Part shown: one piece after another, positions 37,802 through 45,246 of the stretch
Position numbering within the stretch: position 1 is the first letter of the stretch
How the letters are laid out: each line of letters starts with the position of its first letter
NCBI GenBank assembly: GCA_963839165.1
Contig: CAWIUG010000006.1
Location: forward strand, 451,035-515,034
Reading direction: 5' to 3'
DNA length: 64,000 nucleotides
Source: DATFVA01 sp963839165
Lineage (GTDB): Bacteria > Bacteroidota > Ignavibacteria > Ignavibacteriales > Ignavibacteriaceae
The notes under the pieces: generated by a model
Seen by the model: only the letters and a program-made list of their open reading frames with translations
What the model was told of the DNA's origin: nothing
Database searches by the model: none
Program-made: the position numbers and the translations under genes

Positions 37802-39373
37802 TCAGAACCTGGTAAACATTTTAAATTCAATCCCGCTGAATTCCGGTTCGTACCTGCAGACGCCGCCGATGCAGATGTTTCCCGCCTGCCTTGTACCGAA
37901 TAATATAGAAAGATCCGTATGGTCGCCAATTTTATAACCGAGTTGAATGAAGCTCCAGAATTTACGTACAACGTTTCCGGGCTGCGGTTCCTTCGTCTGC
38001 ACCTCACTAACTACTGCAATATTGAAGCTCGGAGATCGAAGATATTCAAGGGTAACAGCATCGTCATAATATTGCTCATTATTTAAATTTACGGTCGTCT
38101 GCTGATGTTCGATGGTAAACTTGATCGTATTTATTTCGTTGAAGTAGAATATGTTTTCAAGTATCGGGGTAACGTTTTTTGTGTCTGTATCTCTCTCTTC
38201 ATTGTAGCCGAAGGCCGCAATAGTAGTCCAGTTATCATTCCAGTCGTGATGAGCCTGGGCGTATACTTCTCTTAACTGGATCTTTGGCGCGGAATTATCA
38301 TGAAGTATTTTCTTATAATAAGCGTTGTATGGTAAAGTCCTGGTTTCTCCATAATCAGCACTGAAGTATGTTTCATCGCTGAGGTTATAGCTTAGCTCAG
38401 TCTGGAAACCCTGTTCATCTGCCTGGTTCAGGGCCGATGGGTGCCGGTTAAGCAGGATATATGTATACTCTTTTCTTAGGGAAGGGGGAGTATTGTATAT
38501 GATCGATCCGTCCTGAGAGGTAAAAGTAAAGTTATCATAATATTTGTATTCACCTGTGAAAGCGAATGCGTCATAATAAAAATTTATACTTCCGTAAGCT
38601 GCCTGCCCTACCTTCCAGTCATTTTTATTGTAAGGTGAATAAACGGTTAGTGAAGTATCGGGATTTAACAATCTTTCCCTTACGTCACTGTTCTGCTTGA
38701 ACCCGTATTCTCCGTAGAAGTCGAAATTCCAGATACTCGGCATAATCCTTACTGAGGTAAGCATCGTTCTTGCAGCGTTATCATCTGCAGGCAGATTAGC
38801 TGCATAGGATGCCCCTAATTTCAGCTGCGACGCGGCTTTATATTCAATATCGGCAGCGTGAAGTATCTCTTCTCTTATATTTTCGGCGCTGGCAGCCATC
38901 CCCGTAAGAGCTGTAAGAGTGATTCCGCCGTACCTTGCCTGAAGTTTCGCACCGAGAAGATTGTTATCCACCCTGATATTTCTGTCCTCGTAACTTTTCA
39001 GGACCAGACCTCTGCCGAAAAGGGCGTAAAAGTTTCCTGCAACTATTTCTCCTCCCTGCTGCGCGTCTCCTATTTCTGCTTTTATATATTTGTAGGCTAT
39101 GTCGGCATACCTCATTTTTCCCCGACTAATGGCAGGACTCGGGTCATTCGGTTCGTAAGTTTCAAACCTTATCCCTGCACCGAAAATACCTTTCTGATAA
39201 TCAAGATTCAGCCAGTCCTCGAATATTTCAATATGCCTGTTTATATCATTTGAATATTCCAGCTGATTTGAAAAACCCAATCCTTCGGGAAGAAAATTGC
39301 TTTCCTGTGCAAGAAGAACAGGAGAAATGAGAAGTAAAAATGGCGTAAGGATAAACAGTAATCTTCTAATCAT
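37802..39373 (-). CDS. DUF6029-like outer-membrane beta-barrel protein
   Basis: 523 residues. A signal peptide (residues 1-22) ends at LLAQES. The remainder alternates aromatic and polar residues in amphipathic strands (FYGEYGFKQN, FAFTGEYKYYDNFTF, YFSADYGETRTL) and ends GIEFKMFTRF, a barrel-type last strand. An early conserved stretch, GEIVAGNFYALFGRGLVLKSYEDRNI, resembles uncharacterised DUF6029 proteins of Bacteroidota. It is the last gene of a minus-strand set with TlpA and Omp28-like proteins, 29 bp after the tlpA-like gene. Confidence 0.75.
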   Translation of the reverse strand: MIRRLLFILTPFLLLISPVLLAQESNFLPEGLGFSNQLEYSNDINRHIEIFEDWLNLDYQKGIFGAGIRFETYEPNDPSPAISRGKMRYADIAYKYIKAEIGDAQQGGEIVAGNFYALFGRGLVLKSYEDRNIRVDNNLLGAKLQARYGGITLTALTGMAASAENIREEILHAADIEYKAASQLKLGASYAANLPADDNAARTMLTSVRIMPSIWNFDFYGEYGFKQNSDVRERLLNPDTSLTVYSPYNKNDWKVGQAAYGSINFYYDAFAFTGEYKYYDNFTFTSQDGSIIYNTPPSLRKEYTYILLNRHPSALNQADEQGFQTELSYNLSDETYFSADYGETRTLPYNAYYKKILHDNSAPKIQLREVYAQAHHDWNDNWTTIAAFGYNEERDTDTKNVTPILENIFYFNEINTIKFTIEHQQTTVNLNNEQYYDDAVTLEYLRSPSFNIAVVSEVQTKEPQPGNVVRKFWSFIQLGYKIGDHTDLSILFGTRQAGNICIGGVCRYEPEFSGIEFKMFTRF

Positions 39374-39402
39374 GCTCTGGTCCGGTAATTTTGCAGTGAG
39401 GT

Positions 39403-39909
39403 TTATTTATTTATTAGCTCGTCAATTTTGTTTTTCATTTTGAGCTCGTCCCCTTTCATATAACCCAAATGCGTATAGATAATGTTTCCTGATTTATCAA
39501 GTAAAACGGAGTAGGGTATATTCTGTGCATAATACTTCCGGGCTACATCTGAATTGGTATCAAGCAGTACAGGAAAAGGATAATTCTTTGACCTGACAAA
39601 AGGCTTTACTTTGGCTACCGTCCTTTCGTCATCAATCGAAATGGCAAGTACCTTCAGTCCTTTATCTTTATAAATGCTGTAGATGTCTTTATATTTTGTC
39701 ATTTCTTCTATACATGGCTTGCACCACGTTGCCCAGAAACTAAGCAGAACAGGTCCCCCGCCAAGCTCATCTTTTAAGGAAACATAATCACCCTGAACAT
39801 TTTCAAGCTTAAAGTCCGGGGCGCTTCTGCCTGTCTGCTCACTCTGTTCCTGAGCAAAAATAGTAACGGCAAAAAGAATAAATACCGGCAGTAAGAAAAG
39901 TTTGTTCAT
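39403..39909 (-). CDS. TlpA-family periplasmic thiol-disulfide oxidoreductase
   Basis: 168 residues. A signal peptide is followed by an AhpC/TSA-thioredoxin domain: APDFKLENVQGDYVSLKD, active site FWATWCKPCIEEM (CxxC near residue 75), cis-Pro NIPYSVLLDKSGNII, and GYMKGDEL. It probably reduces disulfides of periplasmic proteins, as TlpA/ResA relatives do. The start at 39909 follows GGAG at 6 bp. A longer in-frame reading would run into the palindromic element at 39945-40062 and is rejected. It lies between an outer-membrane barrel gene and T9SS/Omp28-like genes. Confidence 0.88.
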   Translation of the reverse strand: MNKLFLLPVFILFAVTIFAQEQSEQTGRSAPDFKLENVQGDYVSLKDELGGGPVLLSFWATWCKPCIEEMTKYKDIYSIYKDKGLKVLAISIDDERTVAKVKPFVRSKNYPFPVLLDTNSDVARKYYAQNIPYSVLLDKSGNIIYTHLGYMKGDELKMKNKIDELINK

Positions 39910-39944
39910 TAAGTTCTCCATATTCAAAACATGCTTAAAATAAA

Positions 39945-40062
39945 GAGGCTGTCCCGAAAGCCCGTGATTGTCAGCCTGAACTTGTTTCAGGTTCCTGCTC
40001 TTGTTCGAAATCAATAATAAGATTCCGAAATAAATTCGGGATGATAGTTTTGAGACAGCCTC
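39945..40062. repeat. MITE-like nested palindromic element
   Basis: A 118-bp element bounded by 15-bp imperfect inverted ends (39945-39959 and 40048-40062; the outer 9 bp GAGGCTGTC/GACAGCCTC are perfect). It contains two further palindromes: 39975-39991 (CCTGAA...TTCAGG) and 40025-40039 (CCGAA...TTCGG). Its end core GCTGTCTCAA also forms the hairpin at 13436-13463, so it is a dispersed family in this genome. No coding capacity. Confidence 0.7.
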
Positions 40063-40073
40063 ATAGTAACAGG

Positions 40074-40814
40074 TTATTTTATTAAAATCATTTTTCTTAC
40101 GGTTGAAAACTGACCTGCAGAAACTTTATAGAAATAAATTCCTGAGGATAAATTTTCCGCATTAAAGTTTACACTGTAAGCGCCGGGATCCTTAACCTCA
40201 TTTACCAAGGTAGTAATTTCCCTGCCTGTAATATTATAAACCTTAATATTTACATTGGCTCTATGCGGAATTGCATAGGATATAGTTGTGGCCGGGTTAA
40301 AAGGATTAGGGTAGTTCTGATCTACTTTAAAGTTTTTTACCACCTGATCCTGATCGTGAACCGCAGTTGGTTCGGTGGAAGCAATCTGATTTATTATGGT
40401 CCTGACATTAGGATTATGTGCTGTACCGATTTGTATCTGAACATGACCGTTACCCGTACTATCAGAAATTGTAAAGAAATGTACAGAAACCTCTACTGTA
40501 TCTCCGGGAGGAACTGGTTCAAGTGAAAATCCGGAATTAGTAGCAACGCTGTCAAGACTGGACGGAAAGCATAGTCCATCAAAACATAACGAAGAAGCCC
40601 ATCCTTCCGGAATCTGGTTTTCAGTTCGGACAACAAAAACAACCTGGTTTACACTTGAAATATTTACTGCGTAAGTATATAGAACTAATTCCTGACCAGG
40701 CTGACCATTGATGACACTGTCGCCACGGATAATTTCCAGTTCCTGCGCGTTTACACTAAAGAAAGGAACCACCAGGCCTAGAGTCAAAAGTACTGAAAAG
40801 AAATGCTGTTTCAT
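40074..40814 (-). CDS. Secreted protein with T9SS type A sorting domain
   Basis: 246 residues. The signal peptide ends near VNAQE. The N-terminal domain (residues about 25-150) is an immunoglobulin-like sandwich holding a Cys pair, SLCFDGLCFPSS. A short linker leads to the complete T9SS type A domain: QNYPNPFNPATTISYAIP, IKVYNITGREITTLVN, LSSGIYFYKVSAG, RKMILIK. It would be exported across the outer membrane and attached to the surface. It forms part of the TlpA/Omp28 set. Confidence 0.88.
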   Translation of the reverse strand: MKQHFFSVLLTLGLVVPFFSVNAQELEIIRGDSVINGQPGQELVLYTYAVNISSVNQVVFVVRTENQIPEGWASSLCFDGLCFPSSLDSVATNSGFSLEPVPPGDTVEVSVHFFTISDSTGNGHVQIQIGTAHNPNVRTIINQIASTEPTAVHDQDQVVKNFKVDQNYPNPFNPATTISYAIPHRANVNIKVYNITGREITTLVNEVKDPGAYSVNFNAENLSSGIYFYKVSAGQFSTVRKMILIK

Positions 40815-40847
40815 GCGATTGCCTTTTACTTTGAATACTATAGAAAA

Positions 40848-40865
40848 GGGGCGCCGTAGCGCCCC
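40848..40865. terminator. Intrinsic terminator after the Omp28/T9SS gene
   Basis: A 7-bp all-GC stem (40848-40854 with 40859-40865) and 4-nt loop, followed on the minus strand by TTTTC, 8 bp after the stop of the upstream gene. It separates the 699-residue Omp28/T9SS gene from the small T9SS cargo gene. Confidence 0.8.
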
Positions 40866-40872
40866 ATATTAA

Positions 40873-42972
40873 CTATTTTAATATACTCATTTTCTTGACT
40901 GAAACGAAGTCATTTGCAATCATCCTATAGATATAAACGCCTGAAGCAAGACCTGAAGCATTAACTTTCAAATCATATGAACCAACCGTTTTTACCTCGT
41001 TAACCAGGGTTGCAACTTCCCTTCCGGTTATATCATATAACTTGATAGTAACAGGTCCGTTCTGAGGTACAGTGTACTTAATACTTGTTGTAGGGTTAAA
41101 CGGGTTAGGATAATTCTGTGAAAGACTAAACTGGGTCGGCATATCCACTTTAACGGTCAGTATCTGACTGTAAGTTGAACGTCCATCCATGTCCGACTGC
41201 TTCAGCCTGTAATATAATGTGCTGTTAGTTTTACTCTCAGCTTTGTCAACATAGGTATAGTTATGGATTTCAGTTGAAGTGCCATGTCCGTTAATAAAAC
41301 CGACACTGGAGAAAATGTTTCCATCATATGATCTCTCAACTTCAAAACCATGATTATTGATTTCGCTTGCGGTAGTCCACATCAACGTAACACCTTCAGT
41401 AGAAGCTGATGCAGTGAATGAAGTAAGTTCTACAGGCAGCGGAGCAAGAGTTGTAAGATCAATCTTCGTTCCTTGTAAGACTTCTTTGTCATCATTATTC
41501 TGTATGAAAGCAACAAGTTCGCAGTTGTCAGCTACCCAGTCGTCTCCCATCGTGAAAGTCAGATTAATATCCTGCACATCCCCGGAACTAAAATCCAGAA
41601 GGGTACCATTTTGATTGGGAGCCATAACACGGTTCACAAAGTTCAGATGTGTCTGCCCTTGCCAGTTAAACTGAATTTCTGATTCAGTCAGAGCAAGTTG
41701 TAAAACAATATTATTGTATTGAGGAGTAGTTGCTATTTTTTGTGCCCTGATAGTAAGGTTATACACATTACCTGTATGATCTCCATATACATTAATTGAA
41801 TAAGCAGAATTCATTGGTATCCTGCTATTATAAATTGGCAGGTAATATTGATACATACTTTGGGTACTTGAACCACCAATAACTTTTTCCTGACCATCAA
41901 ATACTGCGGTAGGGAACCCGGATATACTATAATAGTTCACTCGTGCAGCAGAATATACATTTTCAAAAGGATCAGGTACTGTACTACTACTCTTGTGATG
42001 TTCTATTACGGCTACAGATTTTCCATTACTTATTAGATCATCAGCACCCATTGCAGCGCCTGGACAATAAGGACACCAGGTGCCGGTACCAATTTCAACT
42101 AAAACCATATCCCTCGGAGTTGTGTAAGTATTGAAGTTTTTTGACATGGAATCGTTCGATGGATTCAGATCCCCCGATAGATTTGTTGTAATTGTCATTT
42201 CAAATAGTTCGTCTGCTGAAGATGCAGTATAATCGGGGAATGATACCTGTTCTTCCCCGTCCACATCGAGGGTAACAGCGGGACAATTCTGCTGATATAC
42301 TATTGACCCACCTATTTTAATTGTGCAGGTAGCATCAAATGTTTCAGAACTTGAACCAAAATTCTTTAACGTAGCCTGTGGTGTAAAGCTGGTTCCGGGA
42401 ATATACTGATTGTTAATATCTATACTCTGAACCATTGCATCGTGTTCATATGGAGTAAAGAGACTAAAGTTATCAATGTACCAGTAATTTAGGTTGTATG
42501 AATAACCGCTGAAGTAAATAGAAATCTGAAAATCGGATGCCCCGACGTCACCATTATTGATTATGGCAAACACCTGGGTTGCAGGGATGCTGGCAGTCGG
42601 GTTTACAATTGACCAGACTGTATTCCACGCACCTCCGCCCGATCTTGTAGCAATTCCTATTGTATAGGGTCCGCCATAGTGATCTAGCATATGGTTAAAC
42701 TTAACCTTCAATGAGGTAACCCCAGTTAAATCGATCACCGGAGAAATAACATGTGATTGACCTGTAAATGTGGGGTCATAGTTAAGTAGTAATTCCGGAG
42801 CCTGGCAGCCGGCATTATTAGAGGGGCTGGCAGACCAATTGCTTGCATGTGCGTCGATCGTCCATCCGGCAGGAGGAAAAGTTCCACTGCTGAAATCTTC
42901 GTCAAGATATGTTTGAGCAGACAAAAGAACGGGAAAAAGAAAAAGAATAAGAACGGTAAGTATGTGTTTCAT
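40873..42972 (-). CDS. Omp28-related secreted protein with T9SS sorting domain and thioredoxin-like WCPYC motif
   Basis: 699 residues. Domains in order: signal peptide (about 1-19); a choice-of-anchor/MAM-like sandwich (FSSGTFPPAGWTIDAHASNW, about 25-170); a CARDB-like stretch; an Omp28/thioredoxin-like domain with EIGTGTWCPYCPGAA (CxxC, about residue 305) and ISGFPTAVFDGQ; a fibronectin-like segment (FTASASTEGVTLMWTTASE); and a full T9SS type A domain with QNYPNPFNPTTSIKY. The ATG at 42972 follows AGGGTGAGA. Exposed thioredoxin-like chemistry at the cell surface is inferred. Confidence 0.87.
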   Translation of the reverse strand: MKHILTVLILFLFPVLLSAQTYLDEDFSSGTFPPAGWTIDAHASNWSASPSNNAGCQAPELLLNYDPTFTGQSHVISPVIDLTGVTSLKVKFNHMLDHYGGPYTIGIATRSGGGAWNTVWSIVNPTASIPATQVFAIINNGDVGASDFQISIYFSGYSYNLNYWYIDNFSLFTPYEHDAMVQSIDINNQYIPGTSFTPQATLKNFGSSSETFDATCTIKIGGSIVYQQNCPAVTLDVDGEEQVSFPDYTASSADELFEMTITTNLSGDLNPSNDSMSKNFNTYTTPRDMVLVEIGTGTWCPYCPGAAMGADDLISNGKSVAVIEHHKSSSTVPDPFENVYSAARVNYYSISGFPTAVFDGQEKVIGGSSTQSMYQYYLPIYNSRIPMNSAYSINVYGDHTGNVYNLTIRAQKIATTPQYNNIVLQLALTESEIQFNWQGQTHLNFVNRVMAPNQNGTLLDFSSGDVQDINLTFTMGDDWVADNCELVAFIQNNDDKEVLQGTKIDLTTLAPLPVELTSFTASASTEGVTLMWTTASEINNHGFEVERSYDGNIFSSVGFINGHGTSTEIHNYTYVDKAESKTNSTLYYRLKQSDMDGRSTYSQILTVKVDMPTQFSLSQNYPNPFNPTTSIKYTVPQNGPVTIKLYDITGREVATLVNEVKTVGSYDLKVNASGLASGVYIYRMIANDFVSVKKMSILK

Positions 42973-43053
42973 AATTCTCACCCTGATTTGGTTTAAATTT
43001 CCGGCCTGATCTTTTAGATTTAAAGCCGGGTTTATTATAGATCCGAATTTCTA

Positions 43054-43869
43054 CTAATCAACACCTGTCTGAAGAACTTCTTTCGTCTCAACGTTTTGGA
43101 TGTATGCCACCGCATGAAGATGCCCGGGGTTCCAGGTTGACAGCAGATCTGTCTGCCACCCGGTGGTGGTGTCGGATAATGCTGTAAAAGGAATTCCCTC
43201 ATCCGAGGGAAGAGATTTTCTCAGCACATTATAAAATACCTTTTCACCATTCGATCCCGGTGCTTCCCCGAATTCAACATCACCTTCTGTGACGATGGTA
43301 TACAGAACAAGGTTATCCAGATCTAATCCTGTAAGTGTAACAGGCTGGACGTTAATATTTATGATAAAACTGCTGTCCTGAAAACTGGTTGTAACAGATA
43401 TGCTGAACGAAGCGGTTGATGCTAATCTTTGATCAAGATTATCTTTTATTTTAACTGAATCGGTGGCACTGGGCCTTAGGGTTCCGTCCGCAATTAGTGT
43501 GGGAGCAAAAATTATATTGTAAAATGACATACGGTCATTGCATATGGACGTATTGGCAAGGTAAAAAGGATCATTCGGCGATGGAAAGTTTGTCGGGAAC
43601 TTAACTACAGCAATCTTATTTTTATAAGTACCGTTCTGGAGCGCCTCAATTATCTGATTGGATGTCACGCAGGGAACACAGCTGACATTAGCAAAATCTT
43701 CAAGAAGTACCACTTTCTGAGCAGGAGTGTTTGACGGTTCCAGATTAATATTTGTATTCACTATTACTTTACCGGCGGGGTATGAAATACTTTCCGGTGA
43801 AGTTGGGGGATTGGTGTTGCAACTATAAAAGAGAAATCCTGATAAAATTAATAGTAAAACTTTTTTCAT
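43054..43869 (-). CDS. Omp28-like lipoprotein with CVPC thioredoxin motif
   Basis: 271 residues. The short signal peptide ends in lipobox FYSC (Cys about 17). An Omp28-type domain follows with LLEDFANVSCVPCVTSNQ, a CxxC at residues about 64-67, and IIFAPTLIADG as the cis-Pro strand. A beta-rich C-terminal half (SISVTTSFQDSSFIININ) is present. It is the first gene of the TlpA/Omp28 set and probably sits in the outer membrane. No T9SS domain is present, in contrast to its larger relative downstream. Confidence 0.82.
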   Translation of the reverse strand: MKKVLLLILSGFLFYSCNTNPPTSPESISYPAGKVIVNTNINLEPSNTPAQKVVLLEDFANVSCVPCVTSNQIIEALQNGTYKNKIAVVKFPTNFPSPNDPFYLANTSICNDRMSFYNIIFAPTLIADGTLRPSATDSVKIKDNLDQRLASTASFSISVTTSFQDSSFIININVQPVTLTGLDLDNLVLYTIVTEGDVEFGEAPGSNGEKVFYNVLRKSLPSDEGIPFTALSDTTTGWQTDLLSTWNPGHLHAVAYIQNVETKEVLQTGVD

Positions 43870-43929
43870 ATAAAGGTAGTCCCTGCTTTTTCTAATGTAT
43901 ATTCCGTTTGTATCAACTTAGATCCTTAG

Positions 43930-44796
43930 CTAATTCTGCTGAGCTTCTGGAACAGTATTTTTTACCGTGTAGTTTTTTTCTATTTCCGCGAAGTCGATCC
44001 CGCTATTCCACATATGGTCGAACAATATCCGGCATGCAGCCGCAAGCTGCTTGTGCTCAATGTATATCATTGTAAGATCGTTCGTCGTTTTAATCGGCTG
44101 CTCTAAAGGAAACATAACCTTCTCATCGTCAAAGATTAACATTTTGATAGGCAGGCTCTCAACAATCTTCGCCTTCTCACCGTCACGGACTGACATTTTA
44201 ACCGACTCATACAGCCAGTCGATTTCCTCAAGCTCGCTGAATTGATATATACCCTTGGATGACCCTCCTCTTTTCAGCAGCTTTGCCTCCTCGTCCTCCT
44301 GCTCTTTAAGCCTTTCATTGTTGTCGCTTGCGTAAGGACCTTTATTGAAGGTGAGCATCTCTACCCTGGTACCTGCAACACTCTTTATATATCTCTTGTG
44401 GATCTGGGTTTTTTCTTCCATTATTTCGATGAAGTCGAGGGGATTAATAATTGCTTTACTGTTTTCAAAGATGGGGGTAAAAACTTCGGTTAGCTGATCT
44501 ATCAGTTTCCGCTTCTGGTTTAGTTCGTTCTTGTACGTTTCGTAAATTCTTTCCATCGCAAGCTTCGGTTCAACAGCTTCATACATTTTATTCTTGCCGA
44601 GTTTCTTTTCAATACAGATATTCCTGCTGACCATCTTGTTCAGGACTTCGTAAATTTTTGTCCTGGGAATATCTACTACTTTCTGTAGATCTGAAGCTGT
44701 GAACATTCTCCCGCTTAATAGGGTTATATAAATTTTGGCTTCCCTCTCGGTGAGACCGAATTCCATGAAATCCTGCAGGTACTTCGAATTATCCAC
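43930..44796 (-). CDS. TrmB-family transcriptional regulator
   Basis: 288 residues. The N-terminal winged helix has the TrmB pattern FGLTEREAKIYITLLSG and DIPRTKIYEVLNKMVSRN (residues about 10-65). A coiled linker (KNELNQKRKLIDQLTEVF) and a sensor-like C-terminal domain follow. TrmB proteins bind sugars or other metabolites and repress or activate neighbouring genes. The start is GTG at 44796 without a clear ribosome-binding site; an ATG ten codons in is an alternative. It lies upstream of the Omp28 lipoprotein gene, so it may control that module. A repeat array lies about 300 bp upstream of its start. Confidence 0.85.
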   Translation of the reverse strand: MDNSKYLQDFMEFGLTEREAKIYITLLSGRMFTASDLQKVVDIPRTKIYEVLNKMVSRNICIEKKLGKNKMYEAVEPKLAMERIYETYKNELNQKRKLIDQLTEVFTPIFENSKAIINPLDFIEIMEEKTQIHKRYIKSVAGTRVEMLTFNKGPYASDNNERLKEQEDEEAKLLKRGGSSKGIYQFSELEEIDWLYESVKMSVRDGEKAKIVESLPIKMLIFDDEKVMFPLEQPIKTTNDLTMIYIEHKQLAAACRILFDHMWNSGIDFAEIEKNYTVKNTVPEAQQN

Positions 44797-45085
44797 TTTG
44801 TAATTTACTTTAATTTACCATTCAGGGGTATCAATTTAATCTATTAACCCTCCAATGGGGGTACAACTTAAGGAAAAGCAGGGTATCTGTCAAGAATTGT
44901 TTTTTAAAGTATATTCATTTTAAGGGAATCCTGAAAACTGGATCTCTTATTAATTTCTTTGAATTTTCAGATTCCGGGGATTAATATCAAATAGTAGCTT
45001 TCTGGGATTCGCTCTTAACACCCAGGCTAAATTGGGAGCGTAATACTTTTATAAAGTTTAGGAACTCGTGGAAGTCAAGTAAGTA

Positions 45086-45140
45086 GAACGTTTTCAGAAC
45101 GTTTTCAGAACGCATTCGGAACGTTTTCAGAACGTTTTCA
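45086..45140. repeat. Five tandem 11-bp repeats, candidate operator array
   Basis: Five contiguous copies of GAACGTTTTCA: units at 45086, 45097, 45108, 45119 and 45130. Units 1, 2, 4 and 5 are identical; the central unit is GAACGCATTCG. Each identical unit holds the palindrome AACGTT. The 11-bp period is close to one DNA turn, so bound proteins would face the same side. It lies about 290-345 bp upstream of the TrmB start. Confidence 0.85.
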
Positions 45141-45197
45141 GATAGTTGTTATCCGGTATTTATATCGGAAGTCGTTGCCCGGGATGAATTAATAAAA

Positions 45198-45222
45198 AAA
45201 GGCGCCGTGAGCCGGCGCCTTT
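45198..45222. terminator. Bidirectional intrinsic terminator
   Basis: A 10-bp perfect stem (45198-45207 with 45213-45222) and 5-nt loop, GC-rich inside with A/T runs outside. It is 24 bp after the stop of the minus-strand metallopeptidase gene. Confidence 0.85.
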
Positions 45223-45246
45223 CATCAAAGACTATTTCTTAGATGA

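Larger units (their letters stand above)
44797..45246. other. 450-bp region upstream of the TrmB gene
   Basis: There is no gene here. It holds the TrmB leader, a five-copy 11-bp repeat (45086-45140) and a terminator (45198-45222) for the metallopeptidase gene. The promoter of the TrmB gene must lie within it. Confidence 0.6.

Noticed and set aside
39910..40014. N-terminal extension of the TlpA-like protein
   Set aside because: It would be encoded by the palindromic element and lacks signal-peptide character; the ATG at 39909 has a good ribosome-binding site.
45086..45140. 11-bp repeats considered as a CRISPR array
   Set aside because: Units are contiguous with no spacers and far too short; no cas genes nearby.
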